48,693 bases of DNA from an uncultured Bacteroidales bacterium (GCA_900316845.1 ONEG01000017.1:1-48693); one strand, 5' to 3'. Counted from the first letter of the stretch, positions 1 through 9,786 are shown. Made by a program: numbers and translations. Notes: generated from the letters alone by a model not told the origin.

Positions 1-51
1 ACATTTTTCTACAGCTAACAGCCGTTCTTCATAAGTGTGTTTCTTATACAT
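1..51 (-). CDS. IS3-like transposase OrfA, 5' fragment (cut by window edge)
   Basis: An ATG at 51 opens a frame that runs to the window edge: 17 codons starting MYKKHTYEERLLAVEKC. This resembles the N-terminus of the helix-turn-helix OrfA of IS3-family (IS150 group) transposons, where a Lys-rich start is followed by a Y/F-x-E-E/F-R/K-L segment. The frame lies directly inside what looks like an IS terminus (1-93), which supports the reading. Only the start is present, so neither family nor intactness can be confirmed. Confidence 0.5.
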   Translation of the reverse strand, partial: MYKKHTYEERLLAVEKC

Positions 52-93
52 AAAATAAACCCCAAAAGTTTTTTGTCTAACTTTCGGGGTTCA
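1..93 (-). mobile_element. Terminal part of an IS3-family (IS150-like) insertion sequence
   Basis: On the minus strand the element would begin at 93 with TGAACCCCGAAAGTTAGACA. IS150-group inverted repeats commonly have this shape: TG, then a CCCC/AAAGTT.GACA core. The OrfA start follows 42 bases further in. Within the end, AACCCCGAAAG and CTTTTGGGGTT (58-91) form an imperfect hairpin followed by a T-rich stretch, which could also stop transcription entering from either side. The other end and any target duplication lie outside the window. Confidence 0.5.
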
Positions 94-125
94 TTTCAAC
101 CGGCAGCCTTTTTCTTTTGGAGGGG

Positions 126-157
126 TCCCCAATGTATGCGAAGCATGCAGTGGGGGA
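126..157. repeat. Imperfect palindrome (REP-like hairpin) between the IS end and the DUF4301 gene
   Basis: TCCCCAATGTATGC (126-139) pairs with GCATGCAGTGGGGGA (143-157) around a GAA loop, with one bulge, one mismatch and one wobble. The remaining bases of 94-218 hold further small palindromes, for example CCAT/ATGG at about 179-194, and no open frame. There is no T-run, so it is more like a dispersed intergenic repeat than a terminator. Confidence 0.4.
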
Positions 158-218
158 AGCGTAGAGCAAGGCGAGTTTCCATTGAGCGATGGAGTCGCGA
201 GTCGTAACGAGCCTTAGC

Positions 219-1583
219 TCAAGCTTGATGTTGTTCTCGCAAGAGGTCGTTGACCGTCTTCACGGGGTTGAAGGTGCTTACCGGCACTTCAACGAAGATC
301 GTGTTCCAACGGCTCATTGCGCCGTTCCACAGACCCGGTAACTCGAGCGCCAAGAGCTCCTTACCGTCCTTGGACTTGTTGGAGATAAAGCCCGTCTGCG
401 GGTCCACATATTTCGGCAGGTCAAACGGTTTGCCCTCGTAGTCACGGATAGCGCAGACGAGGTCCACCGGATTGAAATGGGTCGATTGTTTCATCAGTTC
501 GGGATCGCTGATCTGGCTGGACTCGAGGATCTGGCAGGAGATCGACCCATCTGCTTCCCGTACGAGGAACGGTCCACCGCCAGGTTCGCCGGTATTCTTC
601 ACTACACCGCAGACACGGATAGGACGGTTCAGTTTCTCGCGCTCCTCGTCGCTCAGGTCCGGGTTCTTCAGCGCCTCAAAGACACGCTTCTGCTCCGTTA
701 CCAATACGCCCGCAAGAATCTGTTTGTAACGGACGGTGTCTTTCTTCAGCCTGTCGGGCACGACATTGTCGATATTCTTAATGAAGACGATGTCGGCATC
801 CTGCTGGTTGAGGTTCTCGATGAGCGCTCCGTGGCCGCCCGGACGGAAGAGCAACTTACCATCCTTTGTGCGGAACGGCGTACCATCCGGATTAGCGGCG
901 ATGGTATCCGTAGAGGGCAGCTGCTCGGAGAAAGTGACGTCATATTTCACTCCGTATTTCTCCTCAAACTTCTTGAGGTTGTCGGCGATGTGCTGGCGGA
1001 AGAGTGGCAGGTGGTCATGGCTGACGGTGAAATGCAGGAAGACCTCGGGCTTCTTGCCGTCCTCAGCAGGCTCAGCGCAATAGAGGGCACCTTCTACCAG
1101 ATGCTCTAACGCAGGTGTACGCGCGCCATCGCGGTATTTATGGAACAGCAACAATCCCTTCGGTAGTTCGCCATAGTGCATGTCGTTAAGCAGATACCGA
1201 ACCGCCTCTTGGCCTTCTTTGCCAGCTAACTGCGGACCGAAAGCGAAGCAGTCCTTATGCGCCAGGAACTCCTGAATGAACGGCGTCTCGATGCCGTCCT
1301 CCAGATACTGGAAGAGGTTCTTGAACATACGGCTGGCAGCTCCCGATGCCGGCACGAACTTCATGATCTTGTGACCCTCCTTGAGGTATTGTTGCCAAGC
1401 GGCGATGTACTGCTCCTGCTCGGCGCGTTTGGGAGCAAGGATGCCCTTCTTCGTCGATGCCGGAGCAACGATGTCCAACTCCGGAAAACCATTACGGAAA
1501 CATGCCAACTGGCTTTCCGCCTTTTCCTCTGAAATACCCCGGGCGGCTAATTGCTCCAGGTCTTGTGCGCTAAATACATTCAT
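219..1583 (-). CDS. DUF4301 family protein
   Basis: A 454-residue cytosolic protein recognised as the Bacteroidota DUF4301 family from its start (FSAQDLEQLAARGISEEKAE) and from Gly-rich conserved stretches such as PASGAASRMFKNL (about 77-89), FRPGGHGALIENLN (about 246-259) and NTGEPGGGPF (about 330-339). The FRPGGHGALIxN and PASGAASRM motifs suggest a nucleotide or sugar-phosphate binding enzyme, but the family has no assigned reaction and I infer none. It is the last gene of the ruvA-sprA-NadR-like run. An AT-rich heptamer array of about 40 bases separates it from the gene upstream, and no promoter of Bacteroidota type is visible in the gap. Confidence 0.8.
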   Translation of the reverse strand: MNVFSAQDLEQLAARGISEEKAESQLACFRNGFPELDIVAPASTKKGILAPKRAEQEQYIAAWQQYLKEGHKIMKFVPASGAASRMFKNLFQYLEDGIETPFIQEFLAHKDCFAFGPQLAGKEGQEAVRYLLNDMHYGELPKGLLLFHKYRDGARTPALEHLVEGALYCAEPAEDGKKPEVFLHFTVSHDHLPLFRQHIADNLKKFEEKYGVKYDVTFSEQLPSTDTIAANPDGTPFRTKDGKLLFRPGGHGALIENLNQQDADIVFIKNIDNVVPDRLKKDTVRYKQILAGVLVTEQKRVFEALKNPDLSDEEREKLNRPIRVCGVVKNTGEPGGGPFLVREADGSISCQILESSQISDPELMKQSTHFNPVDLVCAIRDYEGKPFDLPKYVDPQTGFISNKSKDGKELLALELPGLWNGAMSRWNTIFVEVPVSTFNPVKTVNDLLREQHQA

Positions 1584-1612
1584 GGTAGTGATAAATTAAA
1601 AATTAATATTAT

Positions 1613-1654
1613 AAATTATAAATCATAAATTTGAAATCTTAAATCATAAATCAT
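1613..1654. repeat. Heptamer tandem array, six units of AAATnnn
   Basis: Six consecutive 7-base units in perfect register: AAATTAT, AAATCAT, AAATTTG, AAATCTT, AAATCAT, AAATCAT. The stop codon of the upstream NadR-like gene (1644-1646) lies inside the array. This is the same arrangement as at 25448-25474, 34858-34877, 40418-40445 and 46338-46360. Confidence 0.75.
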
Positions 1655-2102
1655 GCCTAATCACGTAGTAGGGTACTCCGGTCGCCTTCACTTCTTCCTC
1701 ATAGCGGTCGAACAACTCCTCCCGCATGGCTTGCGAACCATTATATCTCGCCGGATCGGGTACCCATGGTATATCCGGATAGGTCAGCAGATAGAGGTCC
1801 ATCGGGTAGGTTTTGATTGCCTCGGTCAACCACTCCGGCACTTTCCCGAACGCGTACTCAAACCAAACTTTCGTCACGATCAGCTCCGTGTCAAAAAAGT
1901 AAAAACCCGCTTTGCTGATAGATTTTATTTGCTCTCGTGCTATCTCGCAGACCTCGTCGTACGTCAACTCTTTTCGACCTTTCCGCTCCACATATTCCCG
2001 TGCGTACTCCGGTACATACGTACCCTTGAACTGCTCCGCCAGCTCCCTTGCTAACGTGCTTTTTCCCGTACTCTCCGGCCCTATGATTCCTACTTTGTAC
2101 AC
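1644..2102 (-). CDS. NadR/Ttd14-type AAA ATPase, apparently C-terminally truncated
   Basis: The protein (152 residues) starts MYKVGIIGPESTGKSTL, a P-loop (GPESTGKST, residues 8-16) of the kind seen in the NadR kinase-like AAA_28 family. VPEYAREYVERKG (about 34-46) and DTELIVTKVWFEYAFG (about 72-87) also fit the family. Such proteins bind ATP and may phosphorylate nicotinamide riboside, but the substrate cannot be told here. The start is GTG, 6 bases after the sprA stop; the preceding in-frame codon is a stop. Family members usually run some 25-35 residues further. Here the frame ends in VIRHDL inside a heptamer array, which suggests loss of the C-terminus. Confidence 0.7.
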   Translation of the reverse strand: MYKVGIIGPESTGKSTLARELAEQFKGTYVPEYAREYVERKGRKELTYDEVCEIAREQIKSISKAGFYFFDTELIVTKVWFEYAFGKVPEWLTEAIKTYPMDLYLLTYPDIPWVPDPARYNGSQAMREELFDRYEEEVKATGVPYYVIRHDL

Positions 2103-2108
2103 CTTACA

Positions 2109-5100
2109 CTATCTCGTCAACATCAGTTTGATATTCAGACCTACGTTATCCGCTTTGACAGGGTAGGAGGACGAGATAAGCGGAGTCGTGCCCTGGTGGT
2201 CGTAGAAGAGCTGGAGGTTGATCTTCTGGCTCAGGACGTAGTCTGCGGAGATCTTGATAGCAAAGACCTTATTGCCGCTGGAGGCCTGGGTGATGCCTTC
2301 CTCTACCTTTCGCAGCAGCATCTTCACGTCCTTATACGATACATCGACCTGCAGCTTGAGGTCATTGCTGACTTTCTTCTGACCGCCGTCTTTCTTCTTG
2401 GCGATGAAGTTGAGGTTCTTGACCGTGTATCCGGCGCCGATGACGAACTCATTCGTGTGTCCTTCGGTCAGTTGTACGGAGGTCACGTTGAGCGCCAGGT
2501 TACGCTGCTTGCGGTATTCCGTCTTGATACTGAGCGAGTTCTTCATCGTCAAGTTCAGACCGATGAGCGGCGAGAAGGCCTCCGTCAGGGTGACGTTACT
2601 GATGTCGTACGCCGAAGACGGACGCGGAGTGTCGGTCGTCACGTCGCGCACGAAGCCCACGGACTTGTCGTTGTTGACTCCGACCCAGGTGGAGTAACTG
2701 CTGTACGAACCGATCGCGTACTTGCAGGTATAAGCATGGGTCAGCGTCACGGATTTGAAGTGGTCCTTCAACCATGGTAACTTACCCAAACCGTCGTAAG
2801 TGATGGACCAGTTCGGCAGGATCTTCAGAATGCCGAGGAACGGATTCATGCTCACTTTATGCGCGTCGCGGCCGGTGTATGCCGCCAGGAACGCGGGTAC
2901 TAACACGTCCGCAGAGTTGTTGTTCACCTTGCCGTGCTTGGAGGGGTCGTAGGTCGTGCCGGCAAACGGCGTGCCGCTGATGAAGCCGCCATCGGGGAGC
3001 TTGACTCCGGTATATTGCTCTTGCACGCGCGATTGAATAATGTCACGGTTCGCGAGGAACTGGTCGAAAGCAGAGTTCGCGAAGTTCTCCTCCTGGCTGC
3101 CGATGCGGCTGAAGAGCGTTCCGATAGCGCATTGGGTGATGTTGAACGAACCGGTCATATTCTCCTGCAGATCGCCGTAGGAGTAGATGATCGAGGTGTT
3201 TTCAGCCATGTATCTCTTACCGTTCAACTGTACCTTCAGACCCGGCAGGGGCTCTAAGGTCAACTTGATATCCAGATCGGAGGTGTGAGCCCTTGTTGCC
3301 GGCTGTACAACAGAGGTGTCTCCGGATAACCAGCCTTCTCTCTGCGCGCGCTCGACCATGTCATTCGGGATGAAACCAAAGGCATAATCGAAACCTGGCG
3401 CATAGCGGCCGTTCACGCGTTTTTGTCCCATGAATCCTGCCTCCGGCTCAAAGCCCGGCAAGGTCAGGGAGTTTGTCTCGCGGTAGGTCACCTGCAGTCT
3501 CCGAACCATCGTGCCGACATACGTGAATATCTCTCCGGCTATCTGCGCCGGCGTGCGTTCATTCGGATCCTTCGTGGTTACGGTGATCGTCGCTGCGGCG
3601 CAATCCGCCTTCGGCGTGATAGAGACTTTCGTGTTACCCGCCGGCTTGAAACTAACCGGCACGGCCTTACCCGTCGAGTCTGCCACCGCTACTTTGACCA
3701 TCTCGCTGTTCAGTCGGTGGGTGATCTCCGTCGCCTCACCTTTCTTCAAGGCGATGGTCTGGGTGTAGGTCTTGGGCTTGAAGTTCCTTCTGTTGCCGCG
3801 ACCGCTCCAACGTTGCGTCGTCGCCTTCCAGTATTTGGATTGCCCGTACCAGGTCTCAAAATTGATACCTCCGTCAATCTGCCAGCTCTGCATGCTGCTG
3901 ACTGTGTTTCCTCGATCCACGCCATTCGTCGTCGAGGCGGTACGGGTCCAGTTATAGTTGGCGTTATACGAAGCGTTCGCCGTCAGGGCGTCCAGACCCG
4001 GAATACGGTTGAACGGCACGTTCCATGAGGCGGTGAACACCTGTTGGTAGGTATAAGGCTTACCCCATTTAGCTAATGACCGCTGGATCGTGTCCTTCCA
4101 TGCTTCGTACTTATCGTGGTTGAACTCTTCGTCGAAATAGCGGCCCTTGAGGATCTCCGGCGTGTACTTACCCTCGTCGATGATGGCGTTCATGGCGCTT
4201 TGGAACGAGAACTTCATATTCTTCGTCAGGTCGTATTTGATATCCACGTTACGGTCCCAAGTGAAGTCCTTGCTGAACGTCAGATCCATCGCCTCCGCCG
4301 AACTGCCCGCCAGGTCACGCATCTTCATGTGGCTGAAGGTACGGTGCATGTTCGTGTTAAACGACCACGACTGCGGCAGGTAGTAGATGTTCATCTCCTT
4401 GAGGAACTTCACTTTCTGCACTTTCTCCACCTTGCTGAACGGCTCCCAGGGTTTGGGGTTGAAGTTATAGGCGTATTGGAACGAGCCCTTATGGTCCGTC
4501 GTGATATTCTTCTCCATCTCCGGAGAGTGTTCGTTCTGCTTGTTGTACGATGCGGAGATAGAGAAGTTCGCCGGGTCGTAGAACATATCTTTCTTCTTCG
4601 AGTGGATATTGACCTTGAGGTTGCTGACGGAGAACGATGTCGCCTCATGGACGGTGTTCGTCATCTGTTTGATGGAGTCTTTCTCCGCCTTCGTGTCGTA
4701 CGTACTGAGGGTCTCGCTGAGTTTCACATCGGTATCCAACGGGTCGTAATCCGGGCTGGTCGTCTCGTTGCTGTAAGAGACGTAGAGCGGCATCTGGATC
4801 TTCGCCTTCTCCGGGAACAAACGTCCGGCTTCGAGGGCGGCGCTGACGGAGATCTGGTAGAAATTATCCATGTTGCGATCCAGCACATTCGACTCAATCG
4901 ATCCGTATCCGGCAGTCTCTAACCGTCCGGCTACGTTCACCTGCGCGATGTCGCTGATAGCGAGTGCGGCGTTTGCCATGGCTGCCACACCGCCTTTCTC
5001 ATTGAACTGGCTGAGTCGCAACTCATTGACCCACACCTCTCCGGAAGCGTCGTGCTGGCCGTTGTTGCGCACACCGATCATGATGGTGCTCACTTCCTCC

Positions 5101-8100
5101 AAGGTCGGGTTACCGAGCACGGTGATCTTGTTCTGCGGCTTGTCGTTAGCGTCGTCGTAGATGACGTACGGGATGGTGTTGCTCACACCCTCGTTGCCGG
5201 CGCGTTTGGCTTTGTTGCGGGCTACTTTTGCGTCCGTGAGGACCTTGAGCGGGAAGTCGAACATGTTCGCTGTCGGCCATACTTTCTCGCGGTCCACGGC
5301 ATTGTTATTGTTATACTGACCCGGCGCCGTCAGATGCAGCGGGATCTCGTATTCGTAGTAGTTGTTGCGCAGGTCCGAACCCAAGCGGATGAAACAGGTC
5401 AGATCGCCGTCCTTCAGTTCCGGATCGATACTACTCATCTGCTCTGCGTGAACGAACATCTGCAGGTTCTTGTATTGGCGCATGTCGTAGCCCGTATTCT
5501 TATACATCGCCCGAGCGTCGTGCGGCGAGAGGTTCATGACGCGCATCACCATCGCTTGCTCGTTCTGCGCAATCAGCTGTGCCTGACCCGGATCGGTCTG
5601 CCGGCTCACGCCCGGAGGTAATACGTAGTTCACCGGCGTACGGGTACTGTTCTCCTCGATATTCACGGTCTGCACGTCAATCGACGCGCCGCTATTCACA
5701 GGCGTTCCAATAGGCGCAAGGTCACGCGTGTACTGTCTCCAGTCGCCCCGGACGAGGTCCAGCGTAGCGAAACGCAGGTGGGTCTCTTTCTCGCACCCCG
5801 TGAGGTACATACGCATGAATCGGATGGATTTCCAGTTACGTATCGAACCGACTTTCTGTACCGTCGCACTGTCTCCACGGAGAGGAATCTTAAACTGATA
5901 CCAGGTCACATCCGCCGTCTCGCCGTTACGCAAAGTCACTTGCCTTACTTTCTTCTCGGTAATATGCTGGCGACCCACCTCCATCATATCCGGACGGAGG
6001 ATCACTTTGTACTGGTAGTATTTCTCGTACTCATTGAGGGTGTTATCGAGGTTGATATCTTCGATATCCGGCGTCAGCGTTGAAGCCGTTCCGTAACTCT
6101 CTGTCTGCTGCTCCGTCGCCGGGGAGTTGCCCTCCGTACCGTTGAAATGCTTGTAACGGTTCAGGATCGACACCTCTTCCTGGTCGTAGTCCGAACCTCT
6201 GTAGTAATGGAAATTATCGCCCGCAGGGTCATTCCTCGGCGAGAAACGGTCGCGACCCCACGCGCTCCATACATCCGCAGAGACCTTGCCTTCCAACTCC
6301 GTCAGGTACTGGCGGTAGATCGGCCAACTTAACTCCTGCGTGGTGCTCAGACCGTTCAGACCGACGTCCTGCATAGCTCGTGAGCCCTCTTCGTTACTGA
6401 AGGCCACGACGGTACTCGTCGTCCGCGGTACAAAACCCCAGATCGTGCTATCCACACGTCCCTGATCCGCCGCTGAAACAGGCAGACCGTGCTCGAAAGC
6501 CTTCTTGCCATCACGCAAAATATCCTCGCTGATATCACCGAGGTTGATATATAACTCGCCTTCGTACCCGTCGGGGTTCGTCAGCGCCGGGTCCATCAGC
6601 CAGAACTGGATATACTCGATATTCGCTTTCTCGAAATCCGTGTTGTCCAACTTGCGCATGATACCTGCCCACCGCTTCTTCGGGCTCGTCAGGCGTCCGT
6701 CGGAGCCCATCTCGCTCGCGGAGATATTATACTGTCCGCGCTCGGTGGGGTAGTAGGCGAGGTTCAGGATCGCCAACTTGGTATCTACGTTACTTGCCTC
6801 CTGGCGGTTCGGGTAGATCTCATCCTGATAAACGATACGGGTCCTGTGGTCGCTGAGTGCCGCCAAATCGTCGCGGATGTGCGCCGGCGTGTTGGTCTGC
6901 GGGTAGCCGAAAATAGGATCGACAATAAACCAACTCAGGTGTGCTCTGTTCTTGTTATAGCTCGTCTGATTGATATCCTTCGACTCATTGAAAACCGCCG
7001 GCGTAGAAGCCAGAAACCAATAACTCGGATAGTGCACGTCAATATTCGTCGTCGTGTTCTCGAAATCATCGATATACGCCGTACCCACGCGTCCCACGTC
7101 GTTCGTGTGACCCGGTATAAGGTGCGCAAACTCTGCGTTGATCTGGAAGGTAGAAGGCGCCGTGGCGGTGATCCAAGGGATCTTGTCAATCGCGTTGGTC
7201 AGCCATTGCATCTCCGTCTTCCAACTTCCGTTGATGCCCCAGATAGTGTTCGCCAACGGCTCTGAACCCGTGTTCACTTTCGTCGTCAACGGCCGCTCGC
7301 GAAGGTGCATGATCGTTCCGCCGAGGACGAGGTCCTTGTTGAACTCGTACTCCAGATGCGCCCCGAAAAGGCTCTTCCGCTGCATCGAGAACGTACTCTG
7401 GTTCTCCAGTTTGACATCCACATTCGTACCGCTCTCAAGAATCGAGGTGTTCAAAATGGTCACGGTTCCCATCGTGTAATCGACGGTGTAATCGACGTTC
7501 TCAATCAGCGTCGCACCGCCGGCGGTCACGGTGACCGAACCTCTCGGCACATTCATCGCACCCAGACGGATCTCGCTGCCGTTGGTGCCTTTGTATTTAC
7601 CGGTGAGGTGGAATTTATTCTTCTCGCTCAACTCCTGCGCTACGACCAAAGTCGAGTCGTACAACTCCTGATAGCAGTATTTCTGCACGAGCCGCGGGTC
7701 GTTGCCCAACGCGTTCGCCAAATGGCTTCCGAAAGGCTCCAGAACCGGGAAGATGATCTTGCCGCCGCTCGAATAAACGGTCAGACCCTCGACGAAGTCG
7801 AACCGGCCATCCGGGCTGGCGTTATGTTTCTGGTCCAAGCGGTCGAGGTTCATCACGCGGATCAACTGTTTGCCGCTGATCGGACCTTCGTTCAGGTACT
7901 GGATATCCGTTCCCACCGAGTCGTTCCGGTAGGTCACGTATAACTCAAATTTCTCCTGCTGAATACTCGTCGCGCCGAGTGAGTAGATATTTTTCATCAT
8001 GAGGTCCCACGTACCTCTGTTCTTCACACCCGGAGCGTTTGCGCTACTCTTTAACATCTTCAGCGCCAGCGCGTTCGGCGCCCGCAACTCTTCGCTGCCG

Positions 8101-9740
8101 TCCGTCGAGAACTCACCGACCTGATAAACTCTGCCGTTGTACGTGTATTCATATGCCACAGCGAGTACCTCGTCTTGGTTCAGCGCGCTCTTGAGCGATA
8201 TATATCCCAGCGCACTATTCAGCGTGTACTCGCTGCTGGTCAGCAGTCGCGCACTCTCGATCTTCTCGAAATCCTGACCGCCTTCCATGCCGTTCTGACC
8301 TTCCAACGCGGTACTCGTCTGTTGCAGGTCGCGGAACGGGGTCGTACGGATGAACTCATACAGGGTGTTGCCGTTATTATCCGGGCTTCCGGTCGGAGTG
8401 CCACCCCAGTTGGTTATCGTGTGTTGGCTGTTTTCTCCGAGGTCCGTGAAGGCGACGATGTTACGCGCCTGGTCGTAGTTGCCGCGTTTGTTGGTGATCC
8501 AGACCTCAATCTTATTGATCGTGAATCCGCTCGCTATATACGGCACACTCGCCATCGCCTCTTCGTAGTGGTCGCGGAAGAAATGACTCAGGAAGAAATG
8601 TCGGTTCTCGTCGTAGTTATCGCCGCTGACGTCGAACTTCGTAGTCTGTGCGCCACCCTGGCTGCTCACCGTCTGCGCCTCACTATTCTGCTGAGAAATC
8701 AACGCTTGAATCTTCAACTTGCCGAACTTCAGATTCGTCTTGATACCGAACAACGCCTTGCTGCCCCTAATCAACGAGCTCGGCAAGTCCATCGTTACGT
8801 TTCCGGCCTCAATCGACTGGATGATATCGTCTTCCTCGCCTTTGTAATTCAATTTCAGGTTCTGCTGGTCGAACGAGAAGGACGCCTCGGTGTTGTAACT
8901 CATGTTGAAGTTCAACTTCTGACCCACCTTACCTTGGATGCTCGCCTGGATCTTCTCGTCGAAGTCGAAGATATTATTGTTTCGCGCGCGTAAAGTAAGA
9001 GACGGGTTTGCGATATACTGGTGCTTGAAGCCGAACAGCAACTCCGCGCTTCCCTGCATCTTCAGTTGCACACCGCCCGGACCGAACACCTTATCCGCCG
9101 GACCGATGTTAAACTTCATATCGGTGATGTCGAATTTCTTCTCGTTATTGTGCTCCACTTCGCCGATCTTCTGCTGCCAGTATTTATGCATGATCTGCCG
9201 CTCCGCAAAGTGGTTATACTCCTCTTGCGTCAGCATGTACGGCGTCGTGATATCCGTGTCACCCATCTTCGTCCGGATGACATATGTGCCGCTTTCCGGC
9301 TGGTATTCTACGGTCGTGGAGATATTGTTCGGGTCCTGCAGATCCATAGAACTTGTCGGTTGCATCAACTCTCCGTAGTTCTGCGCCCCCAACTGTTTCA
9401 CTCTCGTCGGCGCCCAGTAACTGCTGTCCGTCTCAGTCACAAAATCTGCCACATCTTCAGGAGTCGTTCCCTCGGCCGGTGTCCCGTCATCCTCTAAAAC
9501 CTTCTTAGTCCGCTCCTCACGTGCCTTCCGGGCTGCTTCCCGTTTCGCCTTCTCCGCCTCTTCTTTTGCTTTCTCCTCCTCGCGAGCCTTCTTCTCTGCT
9601 TCTTTTTTCGCTTTCTCTTCCGCCACCAACTCCTTCAGCGTCTTCGGCTTTGTCTGCGCATAAACGCCCCCGGCTACCATCGGCAACCAAAGAACCAGAC
9701 TAATCAGCAATATGTATGGTATTTTTCTTTTCAATGTCAA
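2109..9740 (-). CDS. sprA: SprA/Sov, outer-membrane translocon of the type IX secretion system
   Basis: This very large protein (2543 residues; known homologues are about 2400-2500) forms the giant outer-membrane barrel through which T9SS cargo leaves the cell. A signal peptide covers about residues 1-29, ending at VYAQ. Next comes a Lys/Glu/Ala-rich helical stretch (about 33-82) and an acidic linker, then the SprA body. Recognisable segments include FNIGPADKVFGPGGVQLKMQG and NNIFDFDEKIQASIQGKVGQ (about 205-270) and the C-terminal barrel strand ending NVGLNIKLMLTR. Its position behind ruvA is conserved in Bacteroidota. No cargo protein with a C-terminal sorting domain is seen in the window. 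The PorT-like and GldG genes here may belong to the same machinery. Confidence 0.95.
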   Translation of the reverse strand: MTLKRKIPYILLISLVLWLPMVAGGVYAQTKPKTLKELVAEEKAKKEAEKKAREEEKAKEEAEKAKREAARKAREERTKKVLEDDGTPAEGTTPEDVADFVTETDSSYWAPTRVKQLGAQNYGELMQPTSSMDLQDPNNISTTVEYQPESGTYVIRTKMGDTDITTPYMLTQEEYNHFAERQIMHKYWQQKIGEVEHNNEKKFDITDMKFNIGPADKVFGPGGVQLKMQGSAELLFGFKHQYIANPSLTLRARNNNIFDFDEKIQASIQGKVGQKLNFNMSYNTEASFSFDQQNLKLNYKGEEDDIIQSIEAGNVTMDLPSSLIRGSKALFGIKTNLKFGKLKIQALISQQNSEAQTVSSQGGAQTTKFDVSGDNYDENRHFFLSHFFRDHYEEAMASVPYIASGFTINKIEVWITNKRGNYDQARNIVAFTDLGENSQHTITNWGGTPTGSPDNNGNTLYEFIRTTPFRDLQQTSTALEGQNGMEGGQDFEKIESARLLTSSEYTLNSALGYISLKSALNQDEVLAVAYEYTYNGRVYQVGEFSTDGSEELRAPNALALKMLKSSANAPGVKNRGTWDLMMKNIYSLGATSIQQEKFELYVTYRNDSVGTDIQYLNEGPISGKQLIRVMNLDRLDQKHNASPDGRFDFVEGLTVYSSGGKIIFPVLEPFGSHLANALGNDPRLVQKYCYQELYDSTLVVAQELSEKNKFHLTGKYKGTNGSEIRLGAMNVPRGSVTVTAGGATLIENVDYTVDYTMGTVTILNTSILESGTNVDVKLENQSTFSMQRKSLFGAHLEYEFNKDLVLGGTIMHLRERPLTTKVNTGSEPLANTIWGINGSWKTEMQWLTNAIDKIPWITATAPSTFQINAEFAHLIPGHTNDVGRVGTAYIDDFENTTTNIDVHYPSYWFLASTPAVFNESKDINQTSYNKNRAHLSWFIVDPIFGYPQTNTPAHIRDDLAALSDHRTRIVYQDEIYPNRQEASNVDTKLAILNLAYYPTERGQYNISASEMGSDGRLTSPKKRWAGIMRKLDNTDFEKANIEYIQFWLMDPALTNPDGYEGELYINLGDISEDILRDGKKAFEHGLPVSAADQGRVDSTIWGFVPRTTSTVVAFSNEEGSRAMQDVGLNGLSTTQELSWPIYRQYLTELEGKVSADVWSAWGRDRFSPRNDPAGDNFHYYRGSDYDQEEVSILNRYKHFNGTEGNSPATEQQTESYGTASTLTPDIEDINLDNTLNEYEKYYQYKVILRPDMMEVGRQHITEKKVRQVTLRNGETADVTWYQFKIPLRGDSATVQKVGSIRNWKSIRFMRMYLTGCEKETHLRFATLDLVRGDWRQYTRDLAPIGTPVNSGASIDVQTVNIEENSTRTPVNYVLPPGVSRQTDPGQAQLIAQNEQAMVMRVMNLSPHDARAMYKNTGYDMRQYKNLQMFVHAEQMSSIDPELKDGDLTCFIRLGSDLRNNYYEYEIPLHLTAPGQYNNNNAVDREKVWPTANMFDFPLKVLTDAKVARNKAKRAGNEGVSNTIPYVIYDDANDKPQNKITVLGNPTLEEVSTIMIGVRNNGQHDASGEVWVNELRLSQFNEKGGVAAMANAALAISDIAQVNVAGRLETAGYGSIESNVLDRNMDNFYQISVSAALEAGRLFPEKAKIQMPLYVSYSNETTSPDYDPLDTDVKLSETLSTYDTKAEKDSIKQMTNTVHEATSFSVSNLKVNIHSKKKDMFYDPANFSISASYNKQNEHSPEMEKNITTDHKGSFQYAYNFNPKPWEPFSKVEKVQKVKFLKEMNIYYLPQSWSFNTNMHRTFSHMKMRDLAGSSAEAMDLTFSKDFTWDRNVDIKYDLTKNMKFSFQSAMNAIIDEGKYTPEILKGRYFDEEFNHDKYEAWKDTIQRSLAKWGKPYTYQQVFTASWNVPFNRIPGLDALTANASYNANYNWTRTASTTNGVDRGNTVSSMQSWQIDGGINFETWYGQSKYWKATTQRWSGRGNRRNFKPKTYTQTIALKKGEATEITHRLNSEMVKVAVADSTGKAVPVSFKPAGNTKVSITPKADCAAATITVTTKDPNERTPAQIAGEIFTYVGTMVRRLQVTYRETNSLTLPGFEPEAGFMGQKRVNGRYAPGFDYAFGFIPNDMVERAQREGWLSGDTSVVQPATRAHTSDLDIKLTLEPLPGLKVQLNGKRYMAENTSIIYSYGDLQENMTGSFNITQCAIGTLFSRIGSQEENFANSAFDQFLANRDIIQSRVQEQYTGVKLPDGGFISGTPFAGTTYDPSKHGKVNNNSADVLVPAFLAAYTGRDAHKVSMNPFLGILKILPNWSITYDGLGKLPWLKDHFKSVTLTHAYTCKYAIGSYSSYSTWVGVNNDKSVGFVRDVTTDTPRPSSAYDISNVTLTEAFSPLIGLNLTMKNSLSIKTEYRKQRNLALNVTSVQLTEGHTNEFVIGAGYTVKNLNFIAKKKDGGQKKVSNDLKLQVDVSYKDVKMLLRKVEEGITQASSGNKVFAIKISADYVLSQKINLQLFYDHQGTTPLISSSYPVKADNVGLNIKLMLTR

Positions 9741-9751
9741 AATGTCTCAAT

Positions 9752-9786
9752 AAATGACCAAATTGTAAATGACCAAATTGTAAATG
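9752..9786. repeat. 15-base tandem repeat between ruvA and sprA
   Basis: Two exact copies of AAATGACCAAATTGT (9752-9766, 9767-9781) and a partial third copy (9782-9786) directly abut the ruvA stop codon. The unit matches the one found in frame inside argS at 41455-41490 and 41626-41650 (consensus AAATGRCCAAATGGT). The array fills most of the 46-base gap ahead of sprA. Confidence 0.8.

Noticed and set aside
2196..9703. Many plus-strand open frames of 60-270 codons
   Set aside because: All are antisense shadows of sprA. Their products are Arg/Val/Leu-rich with no family likeness.
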